From positions 3,534,001 through 3,598,000 of the forward strand of contig NZ_CP155079.2 of NCBI RefSeq assembly GCF_039634365.2: 64,000 nt of DNA. Reading direction: 5' to 3'. Positions within the stretch are counted from its first letter, which is position 1. Each line of letters opens with the position of its first letter. The position numbers and the translations under genes are program-made. Origin of the DNA: Mucilaginibacter sp. PAMB04168 (GTDB taxonomy: Bacteria > Bacteroidota > Bacteroidia > Sphingobacteriales > Sphingobacteriaceae). Shown here piece by piece: positions 17,762 to 27,535 of this stretch. The notes under the pieces were generated by a model, which saw only the letters and a list, made by a program, of their open reading frames with translations, ran no database searches and was not told the DNA's origin.

Positions 17762-20700
17762 CTATTTCACAAGTGTATTGATCATATTAAGCAACAACCT
17801 CGCAGCAATCGGGTCAGTCTTGGCTTTATCGATACGTATTTCCGAAAGGATAAGGTTTTTTGATTGCTCTTTAATCTGCACAATAGGGAAACCGCGCAGA
17901 TTATCCAGTTTCGTCATCCGGGCATCCATGCTTCCTGGCAGGTAGCCATGTATTCGGGTGTGAGACGCCAATGCAGTAAGCCCATCCCTCCTGTTGATTT
18001 GATAAGCTCCCGAAACCACCGATGGCAGCTCTCTTAACTCATTATTAAAGAAACGGGTATCTAACGGCTCGATACCATCAAACACCGGCGATTCGGGGAT
18101 ATCCATGGTAGTTACTTCCCCATTGCTCTTGTTGATTCCTCTGATGTATTCTGGTAAAAGCACATGGCTGAAATTCCCGGCATTGCTTAACAAGACAGGT
18201 GCCCCTGAATTGATAAAATCTTTGAGCTGTGCAGTTTGAGCAGCAGTCGTATTGCTTGAATCGATTCCGGCTAACACATATACATCCGCTTTTAATTTAA
18301 TCAAATCGGTTATTGAGCTGGCTGTCTGATGGCTGATACCCAATTCATTTAACGCCGGCGATAACGTTCCTTTAGTATCAAGTAAGGCAATTTTTGTACT
18401 GGTTGCAAGTGTTCTTATAATGTCCGCTTTCTGCAGAAAAGTAAGATCGTAACTATTTTCAGACACCACACTGGCTCGATCAATGATTTTCAAAACCAGT
18501 TTACCATTAACCCTTGCGCTCGGCAGGTTTTCAGGAATAAGGATTGCGGGCTGGACCCACTGCCGACCATAATGGGGAACGGCCGGAATATCGGTCCTTC
18601 CTTTAGCAAAGCTATTTCCCCGTTCATCTAAAAGCTCCCATTGCAAGGTACTTGCCGGCAGTATGGTGCCATCTTCTTTATCATTTACAATACAGATGCG
18701 CGTCGGCAGCTTTTTACCATTGTAAAAATGCCTCCCCCAAAGTTCCGCAGTTACCAATACAGGTTGCAAAGCTTGTTTTACCTGGTAGTAAACCGGGAAT
18801 GGCTTTATTTTATCGGCTTGGTAAACATTTGTGAACCAAGTCAAGGCAGCAAAGTGCAGTATACCGGCTGCTCTATCGTTGCTGCGGCGTAAGGCTTCGG
18901 CCAGTTCTTTGGTAATAAATCCCTGTGGAATTAAGAAATATTTCGGATCGTTATATTCATACGTGAATTTACCGGCAAGTGCTTCGGGATTCTGGTGGAC
19001 GTAGTTGTAGAAACGAGTTGCATGGCCCGTCTCGTCAGTATAGCCGGTAGACATCTCCTGGCTGATGAGCGGACGACCATCATTTTTATTCTTCTTTTGC
19101 CACTCGCCGTTGAAATAGTCGAATAACGAGTCGTCATACCAGTTGATGTAAGCATGGGGGTCGTCAATATCGCCGTCATCGATGTCCTTCAAAAAATCCT
19201 TTCCGAACTTTTTGACATTGCGTTTATAGTTTGAATCGAATACCACCGGGCGGGTCGGGTCTACGACCCGCATCAATTTGACCACATCTGAAATAATTTT
19301 CATCTTCACTTTTGTACGCTCAAAATCCGGGTCATTATCGTAAAACTTCATTTCGTTATTAACAGTCCAAAACAACAACGAAGGATGGTTGCGGTACTTT
19401 TTTAGCAGGTCTAAAAATTCCTTCTTCCATAGGTCTATTAAATTTTGCGTGGGCATGCTGCTTTCCAGGAACAACCAGGGCCAGGTTCCCTCATAGCTTA
19501 CGCCTATGCCGTTCTGGTCCGATGCGTTCATCCAGGTTTCTGTATAAGGTACAGTATGCGTACGCGTAACCATAATGTTTCCGGCTTTCATCAATTTGGT
19601 AAATTTATCAGCCAGTAACGTATCGTTAGGCGCCAACGGCATCGGCGTATGATTTCCGCCACGTAGCCAATAACGTTTGCCATTCAGGTAAAGGTAATCT
19701 CCGACAGCCTTGAAGGTCCTGAAACCGGATGTAATATTTTTTTGGTCGGATGCCGCCTTATCCGTTGTTAGCGCAAAGCCAAAGTCATATAAATTCGGGT
19801 TTTCGGGCGTCCATAACCGGGGTTTCAAGCCCGATACCTGGTAACTAAATGTCTTTTCTTCGCCGGCTTTGATTTCCCTGGCTGTGAGTGAAGCACCATG
19901 GTAGAGCAAATCTTTTATCCTGTTATCCTTTATAACCGTTGCAAGCGAAATCGTTTTGGTTACACCACTGTAGTTTTTTATGGTTACATCAATATTGGCT
20001 CCTGTTAAATCAGGCTTGATGAATACATCTTCAATTCTTACAGGGTTGGTAATCGTCAAGGATACAGGTTGCCAGATACCTGCGGGGTCTTCGTTTAAAA
20101 AACCATGAGCAAGATCTTTCACCATCTTTTGGGTTACCTCCACGGTAACAGCTACTCCGGCAATTTTATCCGCATCCCGAATATCTTTTACATAATCCCT
20201 GACCACCTTAACGGCCACCAGATTTCTACCTGGTTTGAGCAAACTGCTGGCATCAACCGTAAAATTGCCAAACATACCCACATGGCTACCTGCTTTCTTA
20301 CCGTTAACCCAAACCTCCCCGACTTTTGACACCGCATCAAAATTGAGCTGTAAAACTTTACCGGTAACGGTTTGCGGCAGCTCGATCCATTGCCTATACC
20401 AACCCACACTTGTTTTCTTATAATCGAACGTATAGTTTTCGCACCGTTCTGTTTCTTTTTGAAAATAGTTATCGGCGACGCCCTTACTACCACCATTGTA
20501 TCTTTCCCCGTGCAGCCAAACCCTTATCGGGTTCCAGAAGTTAGGTACCGTCAGCACATGCCAGCTGTCATCTTTTACTAAGGGAGATACTGCCTTGGCC
20601 TCATCGGTAGTCTCGTAACCGGGCGAGAACAACCATCTGCCATTTAAGGAGACTTCGGTGCGTGCAGGTTTGATTGTCTTGACAACAATGCTCTTGTAGG

Positions 20701-21388
20701 CAGCGCGTTCCTTAAGACGCTGGGAAGCTTTATCAATTGCAGGCAGGGCAAACTCCTTTACCGGCAGTCCCGCAATGGCTGCTGTATCGACAGGCGTTAC
20801 AACCAGATCATCAAACTCATTTGTGATCCAACTGCCACCCAGGGTTATCTTGCCTGAAAATGCAAGTCTGGAATTCTTATCGACTATATCAATTCTCGGT
20901 AAGTTTTCGTTCTCTAAAAATACTCGTATGCGGTCGCCCGTCAACTGGATGCGGAACTGGTACCATTTACCTGATCGGGGCTGAAAATTAAGCACACGCA
21001 AAGCCAGGTAGTCGTCGGTACCCATATAACCTAACCTTGCCAGGTATAAAAATTTTTGCGAGCCGCCTTTAAGCATTAAAATATAACGGTCATCGCGGTT
21101 ACCCGCCCTGAAGCCGGCGCAAATCTGTACTTGCCTGGCCGTATCGGGAACTCTTGCCTTAAACTTAAACTCGTAGTTCCTCCATTCCTTTTCCCCAAAG
21201 CTAAGGTAGGCATCCTTTGTAACCAGCACCGAACTTTTGATGCCCGCTAATCCCCGGCCTATCTTTTCATACTTTATAAGAGAATCATCAAAACGTTCGT
21301 CGATTTTGATTGCCTTTTGGGCATACACCTTTGAACACATTAAACAGAAAAGCAATGTTGCTTTGAATAAGGATGAAGTAATTTTCAT
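17762..21388 (-). CDS. Glycoside hydrolase family 2 enzyme with N-terminal lectin-like domain
   Basis: A 1208-residue exported protein (signal peptide to about KVYA-Q). Residues about 25-205 form a concanavalin-like/DUF1080-type domain (WRNYEFKFKARVPDT, ending NEFDDLVVTPVD). It is followed by GH2 sugar-binding, immunoglobulin-like and TIM-barrel domains. The acid/base glutamate is in TVNNEMKF (E679) and the nucleophile candidate in LISQEMSTGY (E778). The C-terminal 150 residues resemble an amidotransferase-like fold (DVYVLAGIDSSN). The extra lectin-like domain may bind the polysaccharide. It heads an operon with the esterase and diverges from the GH3 gene. Confidence 0.85.
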   Translation of the reverse strand: MKITSSLFKATLLFCLMCSKVYAQKAIKIDERFDDSLIKYEKIGRGLAGIKSSVLVTKDAYLSFGEKEWRNYEFKFKARVPDTARQVQICAGFRAGNRDDRYILMLKGGSQKFLYLARLGYMGTDDYLALRVLNFQPRSGKWYQFRIQLTGDRIRVFLENENLPRIDIVDKNSRLAFSGKITLGGSWITNEFDDLVVTPVDTAAIAGLPVKEFALPAIDKASQRLKERAAYKSIVVKTIKPARTEVSLNGRWLFSPGYETTDEAKAVSPLVKDDSWHVLTVPNFWNPIRVWLHGERYNGGSKGVADNYFQKETERCENYTFDYKKTSVGWYRQWIELPQTVTGKVLQLNFDAVSKVGEVWVNGKKAGSHVGMFGNFTVDASSLLKPGRNLVAVKVVRDYVKDIRDADKIAGVAVTVEVTQKMVKDLAHGFLNEDPAGIWQPVSLTITNPVRIEDVFIKPDLTGANIDVTIKNYSGVTKTISLATVIKDNRIKDLLYHGASLTAREIKAGEEKTFSYQVSGLKPRLWTPENPNLYDFGFALTTDKAASDQKNITSGFRTFKAVGDYLYLNGKRYWLRGGNHTPMPLAPNDTLLADKFTKLMKAGNIMVTRTHTVPYTETWMNASDQNGIGVSYEGTWPWLFLESSMPTQNLIDLWKKEFLDLLKKYRNHPSLLFWTVNNEMKFYDNDPDFERTKVKMKIISDVVKLMRVVDPTRPVVFDSNYKRNVKKFGKDFLKDIDDGDIDDPHAYINWYDDSLFDYFNGEWQKKNKNDGRPLISQEMSTGYTDETGHATRFYNYVHQNPEALAGKFTYEYNDPKYFLIPQGFITKELAEALRRSNDRAAGILHFAALTWFTNVYQADKIKPFPVYYQVKQALQPVLVTAELWGRHFYNGKKLPTRICIVNDKEDGTILPASTLQWELLDERGNSFAKGRTDIPAVPHYGRQWVQPAILIPENLPSARVNGKLVLKIIDRASVVSENSYDLTFLQKADIIRTLATSTKIALLDTKGTLSPALNELGISHQTASSITDLIKLKADVYVLAGIDSSNTTAAQTAQLKDFINSGAPVLLSNAGNFSHVLLPEYIRGINKSNGEVTTMDIPESPVFDGIEPLDTRFFNNELRELPSVVSGAYQINRRDGLTALASHTRIHGYLPGSMDARMTKLDNLRGFPIVQIKEQSKNLILSEIRIDKAKTDPIAARLLLNMINTLVK

Positions 21389-21479
21389 TTAGATTATACG
21401 GTATTAGAAAGTTACGCACAGGGCGGATTGGTGACGACCACAGCAGCGTTTAATAGTAATGCAATACTATGGGCAACTT

Positions 21480-21506
21480 CTAATAAAAGATTAACAAAGC
21501 ATTAAT
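21480..21506 (-). promoter_or_regulatory. Three-unit phased element upstream of the second GH2 operon
   Basis: On the minus strand ATTAA (21506-21502), GTTAA (21495-21491) and ATTAG (21484-21480) start 11 bp apart. No good -7 box is seen at the usual distance. On the plus strand the same DNA reads as ATTAA at 21490 and 21501, so orientation is ambiguous. The 21389-21715 gap holds this and the GH3 copy and nothing else that I recognise. Confidence 0.4.
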
Positions 21507-21590
21507 AACGATAATAAATTTTGCTTCTAAACAAGGCTGACAACTAATTTCGGACCTTTTCAGCTCAGAGCAAGTAAAAGCGAACCGGCG

Positions 21591-21634
21591 ATTAATAAAC
21601 TATTAAGCTTTTTTTAATCCGGCATGCTATTTTG
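21591..21634 (+). promoter_or_regulatory. Phased ATTAA element and -7 box of the GH3 operon
   Basis: ATTAA at 21591-21595 and 21602-21606 (11 bp apart) is followed by TATTTTG (21628-21634), which begins 26 nt after the start of the second unit. The GH3 ATG is 81 bp further downstream. Confidence 0.55.
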
Positions 21635-21715
21635 GTCACAATTAGTCTGTCTGGCTTCAGCTCTTAAAACAGCGCAAATAGCTAACACAACAAGCAAAAC
21701 ATTTTCCACTATTGA

Positions 21716-24088
21716 ATGAATAAATTTCTATACTCCTTAGCTGCAGCCGCAAGTACGGCGGTCATTATTTCATTTACCGTTTTACCGGATTCGATATACC
21801 GCCGGGATTGGATAGATTTTAACAAGAATGGCCATAAAGACGTTTATGAGGATCCAAGGAATAAAACAGTTGCACGTGTTGAGGATTTACTGAGTCGAAT
21901 GACGATAGAGGAAAAAACTTGCCAGTTAGTAACGCTATATGGTTACGGTGCTTTCCTGAAAGACAGACTACCCACTCCTGGCTGGAAGGACAGCTTATGG
22001 AAAGATGGTATTGCCAATATTGACGAACAGCTAACCGGTTATCGTAAAGATACGGTTTGGGCATATCCATACGCAAATCATACACAAGCGATTAACACTA
22101 TACAAAAATGGTTCGTTGAACAAACCCGGCTGGGCATACCCGTAGACTTCACTACTGAAGGTATACGTGGACTCAACCACATGAAGGCAACCTATTTTCC
22201 TTCACAACTGGCTCAGGCAAGTTCTTTTGATAAAGAGCTTGTCCATCAGATCGGTGATGTAACGGGCCGCGAAGCCAGGGCTTTGGGCTATACCAATGTC
22301 TACTCGCCTATACTGGATGTAGCGTCGGACCCGCGCTGGGGGCGCACAGAAGAAACTTATGGATCAGACCCTTACCTGGTAAGTCAGTTAGGGAAACAGA
22401 ACATTACCGGCATTCAGCAAAACGGGATTATTTCTACCGTAAAACACTTTGCGGTTTACAGCATACCGGTAGGCGGTCGCGATGGCTCCGTGCGTACCGA
22501 CCCGCATGTGGCACCACGCGAGATGTGGAATCTGTACTTGGAGCCGTTTCGCGTCGCATTTCAGGAAGCAAAGGCTAAAGGAGTTATGGCATCTTATAAT
22601 GACTATGATGGTGTTCCGATCATTGCAAGCAAATATTTTCTGAACGATATTTTAAGGAAGCAGTTTGGTTTCGATGGTTATGTAACCAGCGACAGCCACG
22701 CGCTCGAAGATTTGTTTGCAAAACACCACGTCGCACAAGACACAGCAGATGCGGCAAGGTTGGCGCTTACAGCAGGACTTAACGTGCGAACGGAATTTAA
22801 GAATCCTGCCGACTACATACGCGGGTTAAGACGCGGTATACGCAACGGCAGCATACCGGTTAGTGTGGTAAACCAACGGGTACGTGAAGTACTTAAAGTA
22901 AAATTCGTATTAGGATTATTTGACAATCCATACCGTGAAAATATTCAGCAGGCAAACGACATCGTTCACAATACCGGGGCTAGGTTATTGGCTCGTAAAG
23001 CGGCACAGGAAGGCATAGTGTTGCTAAAAAATGATACAAAACTGCTTCCGCTTAGTGCTGACAAACTTAAATCCGTTGCCATAATCGGCCCCAACGCGAA
23101 AGAAGAAAGAAGCTTGCTGTCGCGATACGGCCCATCACATGCACGGGTAGTGACCGTATACGACGGGCTGAAAAACAGCTTGGCTCCATCTACTGAAATA
23201 CGCTATGCCAAAGGCTGTGAGCATACTGACAAAAACTTTCCGCAAAGTGATATTGAGGACTTTGTTATAGATCAAGATGAAGAAGCAGCGTTAAAGGAAG
23301 CGGAATCTGCAGCATCAAAATCGGATGTAATATTCCTGGTCTTAGGCGACAACGAAAACACCATCGGCGAAACCAAATCGAGGCTTGATCTTAAACTACC
23401 CGGCAGGCAGGAGCAGTTGCTTGAGCGTGTAGCCGCGCTAAATAAGCCTACCGTGCTGATACTGGTCGGCGGAAGGCCAGTAACTATTAATTATGCATCG
23501 CAAAAATTGCCGGCCATATTAGAAACCTGGTACTTGGGAGAGTGCACGGGTACAGCTATTGCTGATGTTCTGTTTGGGAGATATAATCCGTCGGGCAAGC
23601 TACCGATACCTTTTCCAAAGCACGTGGGACAAATCCCCTTGTCATTCCCTATGAAGCCGTCGGCCGATGCGCATGGAAAAGAAGACGCCAATGTGAGCGG
23701 ATTCTTATATCCTTTTGGCCACGGGTTAAGTTATACTTCATTCGAATACAGCGGTTTAACAATCAGCAAGACCGATTTTGCCAAAACAAATAAACTAAGC
23801 GTATCGCTGAATATCAAAAACACAGGCAGTGTTTACGGCGAGGAAGTCGCCCAGCTATACTTCCAGGATGAAGTAAGTTCTGTTATCACCTACATCAAGA
23901 ATTTACGGGGATTTGAGCGAGTAAGTCTAAAGCCCGGCGAGCAAAAAACGTTGCGTTTTACGCTTACCAGTCACGACTTGTCCTTACTCAACATAGACAT
24001 GAAGCGTGTAGTCGAACCCGGCTGGTTCAAAATTATGGCAGGTTCTTCATCCGAAGATATCCGATTAGTACAGCGTATCCGATTATAG
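21716..24088 (+). CDS. Glycoside hydrolase family 3 (beta-glucosidase/beta-xylosidase type)
   Basis: A 790-residue exported enzyme with the full three-domain layout: an N-terminal TIM barrel with the nucleophile aspartate in VTSDSHALEDL (D326), an alpha/beta sandwich beginning near EGIVLLKNDTKLLPL and containing LGDNENTIGE, and a C-terminal fibronectin III-like domain (GEEVAQLYFQDE). NGHKDVYEDP after the signal peptide is an Asp/Asn-rich stretch seen in many Bacteroidota GH3 proteins. It likely removes single beta-linked sugars from oligosaccharides in the periplasm. It is the first gene of a pair with the GH99-like enzyme 63 bp downstream. Confidence 0.9.
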   Translation: MNKFLYSLAAAASTAVIISFTVLPDSIYRRDWIDFNKNGHKDVYEDPRNKTVARVEDLLSRMTIEEKTCQLVTLYGYGAFLKDRLPTPGWKDSLWKDGIANIDEQLTGYRKDTVWAYPYANHTQAINTIQKWFVEQTRLGIPVDFTTEGIRGLNHMKATYFPSQLAQASSFDKELVHQIGDVTGREARALGYTNVYSPILDVASDPRWGRTEETYGSDPYLVSQLGKQNITGIQQNGIISTVKHFAVYSIPVGGRDGSVRTDPHVAPREMWNLYLEPFRVAFQEAKAKGVMASYNDYDGVPIIASKYFLNDILRKQFGFDGYVTSDSHALEDLFAKHHVAQDTADAARLALTAGLNVRTEFKNPADYIRGLRRGIRNGSIPVSVVNQRVREVLKVKFVLGLFDNPYRENIQQANDIVHNTGARLLARKAAQEGIVLLKNDTKLLPLSADKLKSVAIIGPNAKEERSLLSRYGPSHARVVTVYDGLKNSLAPSTEIRYAKGCEHTDKNFPQSDIEDFVIDQDEEAALKEAESAASKSDVIFLVLGDNENTIGETKSRLDLKLPGRQEQLLERVAALNKPTVLILVGGRPVTINYASQKLPAILETWYLGECTGTAIADVLFGRYNPSGKLPIPFPKHVGQIPLSFPMKPSADAHGKEDANVSGFLYPFGHGLSYTSFEYSGLTISKTDFAKTNKLSVSLNIKNTGSVYGEEVAQLYFQDEVSSVITYIKNLRGFERVSLKPGEQKTLRFTLTSHDLSLLNIDMKRVVEPGWFKIMAGSSSEDIRLVQRIRL

Positions 24089-24151
24089 AGCTAACCATAG
24101 CTCGCATAAAATCAATTCGTATTTAATAACATCAATTAACCAACTCTTTTT

Positions 24152-25459
24152 ATGAGATTTAAACCCTGGAGATACTGTTTAAGCATCGGTTTGGGCCTAT
24201 TAGCTGCCTTGCCTGCATTCAGTCAGAAAAAACACAACAAAAACACACTTTTCCCGAACTATAAAGGGCTGATTATGGCTGGCTATCAAGGCTGGTTCAG
24301 GGCCGAAGGCGACGGTACACAAGCTACACGCTTTTCATACGGCAACGAGCAACGATCAGGTATTGACATGTGGCCCGATATATCTGAATATAAGCAAACC
24401 TATCCTACCCCGTTTAAACAAGCCGACGGCAAAACCGCCCGCTTTTTCAGCTCGGTTGATAAAAGTACGGCCGATCTACATTTCCAGTGGATGCAGCAAT
24501 ATGGCGTAGATGGCGTTTTTATGCAGCGCTTTTTCAGCACTGCCCGTGAAAAGGGTCACCGCAAAGATGCGGTGCAGGTCTTGAAGAATGCTATTGACGC
24601 AGCTTCTAAATATAAAAGGGCAATGGCTATCATGTACGACCTTTCGGGCTTAAAGGCATCAGGAGAAGACTGCTCGGCTTTGATCGAAGACTGGAAGTAC
24701 CTGGTAGATGAACTCAAAATAACCAATATGCCCGGCACAAACACTTACCTTCAACAAAATGGCAAACCCGTGGTGGCTATTTGGGGAGTAGGTTTTCCAG
24801 ACAGGCCTTATAACGTCAGAAATATTGGATTGGATAGGTTTATAGACTTCTTAAAAAACGACCCGGTATATGGTGGTTGTGCTGTACTGCTTGGCGTGCC
24901 GAACTCATGGCGTACCCTGCGGGGCGATTGCATCAATGATCCATATCTGCACGAGCTGATTAAGCAGTGTGATATAGTTTTGCCCTGGAGCGTACAGCGT
25001 TATACACCATTATTACATAATGATATGGACCGTTACCGTGATGATATTATTGACGATCTGCAATGGTGCAGAGCAAATAACATCGACTACGTTCCCTGTG
25101 TTTATCCCGGTTTTAGCTGGCACAACTTAAGTCGCTATGAATTCCCCGACGATGTGAAACCCGTTGGGTCCATACCACGCCAGGGAGGTCGCTATTACTG
25201 GCAGATGCTTTCAACAGCTATTGGCGCAGGTGCTCCAATGATTTATGTAGCTATGTTTGATGAAGTCAACGAAGGTACGGCAATTTTTAAAGTAAGTAAT
25301 ACGCCCCCGGTTACCTCCAACCCGCAGGGAGTTGCATTTGCCGACCTTGATGGCAAACCGTCAGACCACTACTTATGGCTAACCGGCGAAGCCGGTAAAA
25401 TGCTTAGAAAAGAAAAGCCCCTGGTATTTAAAATGCCCGATCGTCAAGTAGTAAAATAA
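24152..25459 (+). CDS. GH99/GH71-like secreted glycoside hydrolase (second copy)
   Basis: A 435-residue exported protein (signal peptide ending LPAFSQ). It aligns along its length with the protein at 9408: GYQGWF, DMWPDISEY, DGVFMQRFFS, WKYLVDELKIT, VYPGFSWHNL and DEVNEGTA (D370, E371, E374), the last resembling the GH99 catalytic EWHEGT motif at nearly the same residue numbers. It follows the GH3 gene in one operon, so an endo-acting and an exo-acting enzyme may be co-produced. Substrate specificity within GH99/GH71-like enzymes is not deducible. Confidence 0.72.
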   Translation: MRFKPWRYCLSIGLGLLAALPAFSQKKHNKNTLFPNYKGLIMAGYQGWFRAEGDGTQATRFSYGNEQRSGIDMWPDISEYKQTYPTPFKQADGKTARFFSSVDKSTADLHFQWMQQYGVDGVFMQRFFSTAREKGHRKDAVQVLKNAIDAASKYKRAMAIMYDLSGLKASGEDCSALIEDWKYLVDELKITNMPGTNTYLQQNGKPVVAIWGVGFPDRPYNVRNIGLDRFIDFLKNDPVYGGCAVLLGVPNSWRTLRGDCINDPYLHELIKQCDIVLPWSVQRYTPLLHNDMDRYRDDIIDDLQWCRANNIDYVPCVYPGFSWHNLSRYEFPDDVKPVGSIPRQGGRYYWQMLSTAIGAGAPMIYVAMFDEVNEGTAIFKVSNTPPVTSNPQGVAFADLDGKPSDHYLWLTGEAGKMLRKEKPLVFKMPDRQVVK

Positions 25460-25487
25460 TTTCGAAAAGATTGAGGAACAGACGCCG

Positions 25488-25532
25488 ATTAATGGGAAAT
25501 TAAGCTTCTATTAAGAGATGTTCCGTTATTTG
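25488..25532 (+). promoter_or_regulatory. Three-unit phased ATTAA element with no ORF downstream
   Basis: Three perfect ATTAA pentamers (25488-25492, 25499-25503, 25510-25514), each 11 bp apart, are followed by TATTTG at 25527-25532, which begins 28 nt after the start of the second unit. This is the most regular copy in the window, but the next plus-strand feature is a terminator rather than a gene. Confidence 0.5.
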
Positions 25533-25539
25533 TATCATC

Positions 25540-25603
25540 TCATCTTTTCATACCCTCCTTGTTTTAATTGGTTATGGCTGCCTTGGTCGGCAGCCATTTT
25601 TTT
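25540..25603 (+). ncRNA. Candidate small RNA between promoter-like element and terminator
   Basis: If the element at 25488-25532 is a promoter, transcription would begin near 25540 and end at the hairpin and T-run at 25574-25603, giving a transcript of about 65 nt. It contains no ATG-initiated frame. Alternatively this is only the 3' untranslated region of the GH99-like gene. Inference only. Confidence 0.3.
25574..25603 (+). terminator. Intrinsic terminator (GGCTGCC hairpin plus T-run)
   Basis: Arms ATGGCTGCC (25574-25582) and GGCAGCCAT (25589-25597) enclose a 6-nt loop and are followed by a run of seven T. It ends the GH3 operon and/or the candidate small RNA, 30 bp before the stop of the convergent esterase gene. 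Confidence 0.85.
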
Positions 25604-25632
25604 ATCCTAGCAACTTGGCAGATGCACAAAAA

Positions 25633-27345
25633 TCAATTGCCGGGACGAGTGTTCGGTACCACTAAGGCTGGAGCCCAGTCGTCTGTCCTGAAAGGTGAAG
25701 CCGGTAATCCTTCCTTATTGTAAAGATTTCCTGGTGGGTTGTCGGCCCAGTTATACCTTACGGCTACCGGGTTTGCAATTTGTTCCGATGATACCAGCAC
25801 TGTATTACCATCCAGCGTTGCCTTTGCCCAGACAAACCGCCCGTCGGCACCGGCAATACCAAACCCTTCCAGTTCTACGCCTCCGGGATGCCGTACGGTA
25901 TCAATGACAAGACCTCTTCCTGTTTGCTTAAATCTGATCCTGATCTTACGACCTTCTACAACATAAGATCTATAATCAGGGCCGGAAAAAACAATATTTT
26001 CGCCATAAACCACATGTCTTGCTGCGAGAGCCAGACGCAAGCCTACATCAACTTTGTTCGTAGGATGGATATTATCGGCATTGCCGACGTCAGTTATTAC
26101 GGCCATGCCGGTTTTAGGAAGTGACAAAGCTTGTCGTTGGGCCTCACGTACCCAAGGCCAGTTTCCTTCAGATGGCGTTTTAGCCGATACCCTGAAGTTT
26201 GCTAGCTGTACAAATAGAAACGGCAGATCAGGTTGTTTCCACTGTATACGCCAGTCGTTGATCAGCCTTGGAAATAGGTCTTTGTATTCGACCGCATCTG
26301 CAAGCCTGTCACCGTTACTCTCGCCCTGGTACCATATAACCCCTTTTATACCATACTGCACAACAGGTGCGATCATTGCATTATATAAGTTCGCAGGTGC
26401 ACTAAATCCTCCGGCGGGTTGCGGAGGGCTTTGAGGAGCTGGCCGAACAGGCTTCGGTGCGGGAGGTACAGCCTGTCCGTTCGCTTTAGCCTGCGCTGTT
26501 ATTGCCTCCCACTGCTTATTCTCTTTATCGAAGCTGTTACCAACTTCAGTTCGCCAGATTTCCAAGGCTTTACGATAATCAGCCAGTTGTTGTGGGTAAG
26601 CTGCGTTTGCCTGACCAAATTCAGCTATCAGCGTTTGGCGTGCACTTATATATTTCTCAAAGGCCGGCTCCTTTTTTAAACCGGCCTCGCTTATCCAGGC
26701 TTGAGCAGGGGTGCCGCCTTTATAACTGGCAATCATTCCTACCGGGCATTTCTGCGTAAGCCGGACTTGTTGTGCAAAGTAATAACCTACTGCTGAAAAG
26801 CCGTGCCAGGCCCATTTGGGGTCAGCCATTAGCCGTGGTGAGCACATTACCCATTTACCGTTTGGCGAATCGGGATCGGTTGGTGCGGTGCCATCCTGCG
26901 GCTGGAGTGCGAATGTCATTGGAACAAAAAAGAAATGAATAAATTTATCGGTAGCATTAGAAATAGCTGCTGCGCCGTTAGCCTCATTTTGGATGCCAAA
27001 CTCCATATTTGACTGACCGGAAGCCAGCCAAACATCTCCTATCAAAATGTTTTGTATTATAATTTCTTCACTGCCTGCCTTGATGAGCATCTGATAGGGT
27101 CCGCCTGATGGGTAAGTTGCTAACCTTACAGACCACTTGCCATCAGGGCCGGTCATACAGGTAAAGGTCCTATTCAGAAAAACAATCTGGATTTTCTGGC
27201 CGGCAGTGGCCTTGCCCCATATGGGCACTTTGGCATTACGCTGTACCACCATGTTATCACCGATAATGGCAGGTAATTGGATGGTTGCCGATGCCCGGGT
27301 AACGAATAATATTAGAAAAAGTAATATTGCATATTTCCTATTCAT
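25633..27345 (-). CDS. Sialate O-acetylesterase-type SGNH hydrolase
   Basis: A 570-residue exported protein (signal peptide ending TRASA). SGNH/GDSL blocks are visible: ASGQSNMEFG with the nucleophile S112, IWYQGESNGD (block III) and NADNIHPTNK, which carries the Asp-His pair. Family members deacetylate sialic acid, but in plant-type loci the same family removes acetyl groups from other polysaccharides. A proline-rich insert (VPPAPKPVRPAPQSPPQPAG) lies in the middle. It has its own promoter element and probably works with the esterase at 16849. Confidence 0.85.
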   Translation of the reverse strand: MNRKYAILLFLILFVTRASATIQLPAIIGDNMVVQRNAKVPIWGKATAGQKIQIVFLNRTFTCMTGPDGKWSVRLATYPSGGPYQMLIKAGSEEIIIQNILIGDVWLASGQSNMEFGIQNEANGAAAISNATDKFIHFFFVPMTFALQPQDGTAPTDPDSPNGKWVMCSPRLMADPKWAWHGFSAVGYYFAQQVRLTQKCPVGMIASYKGGTPAQAWISEAGLKKEPAFEKYISARQTLIAEFGQANAAYPQQLADYRKALEIWRTEVGNSFDKENKQWEAITAQAKANGQAVPPAPKPVRPAPQSPPQPAGGFSAPANLYNAMIAPVVQYGIKGVIWYQGESNGDRLADAVEYKDLFPRLINDWRIQWKQPDLPFLFVQLANFRVSAKTPSEGNWPWVREAQRQALSLPKTGMAVITDVGNADNIHPTNKVDVGLRLALAARHVVYGENIVFSGPDYRSYVVEGRKIRIRFKQTGRGLVIDTVRHPGGVELEGFGIAGADGRFVWAKATLDGNTVLVSSEQIANPVAVRYNWADNPPGNLYNKEGLPASPFRTDDWAPALVVPNTRPGN

Positions 27346-27449
27346 AGCTTCTACATTGTTTCTGATTAGAGGTGCATAAAATTTGCTAATTGGTCATTAT
27401 CAGCGTACTGACTTCATGTTTTGAAGCAAAAGTTTTGCATTTGTTCATG

Positions 27450-27493
27450 CAATTAACCGTTAAACACTAATTAAAGGTTAATAAAACATTAAC
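27450..27493 (-). promoter_or_regulatory. Three-unit phased element upstream of the acetylesterase gene
   Basis: On the minus strand GTTAA (27493-27489), ATTAA (27482-27478) and ATTAG (27471-27467) start 11 bp apart. TAATTG (27455-27450) begins 27 nt after the start of the middle unit. The acetylesterase ATG is 105 bp further on. Confidence 0.5.
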
Positions 27494-27535
27494 CTTACCT
27501 AGCTTAATTAAGATACCATCCATCATTTTGCCCTT

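Noticed and set aside
21490..21505. Plus-strand reading of the phased element at 21490/21501 as a GH3 promoter
   Set aside because: The minus-strand reading has three units, and the GH3 gene already has a closer copy at 21591; orientation remains uncertain.
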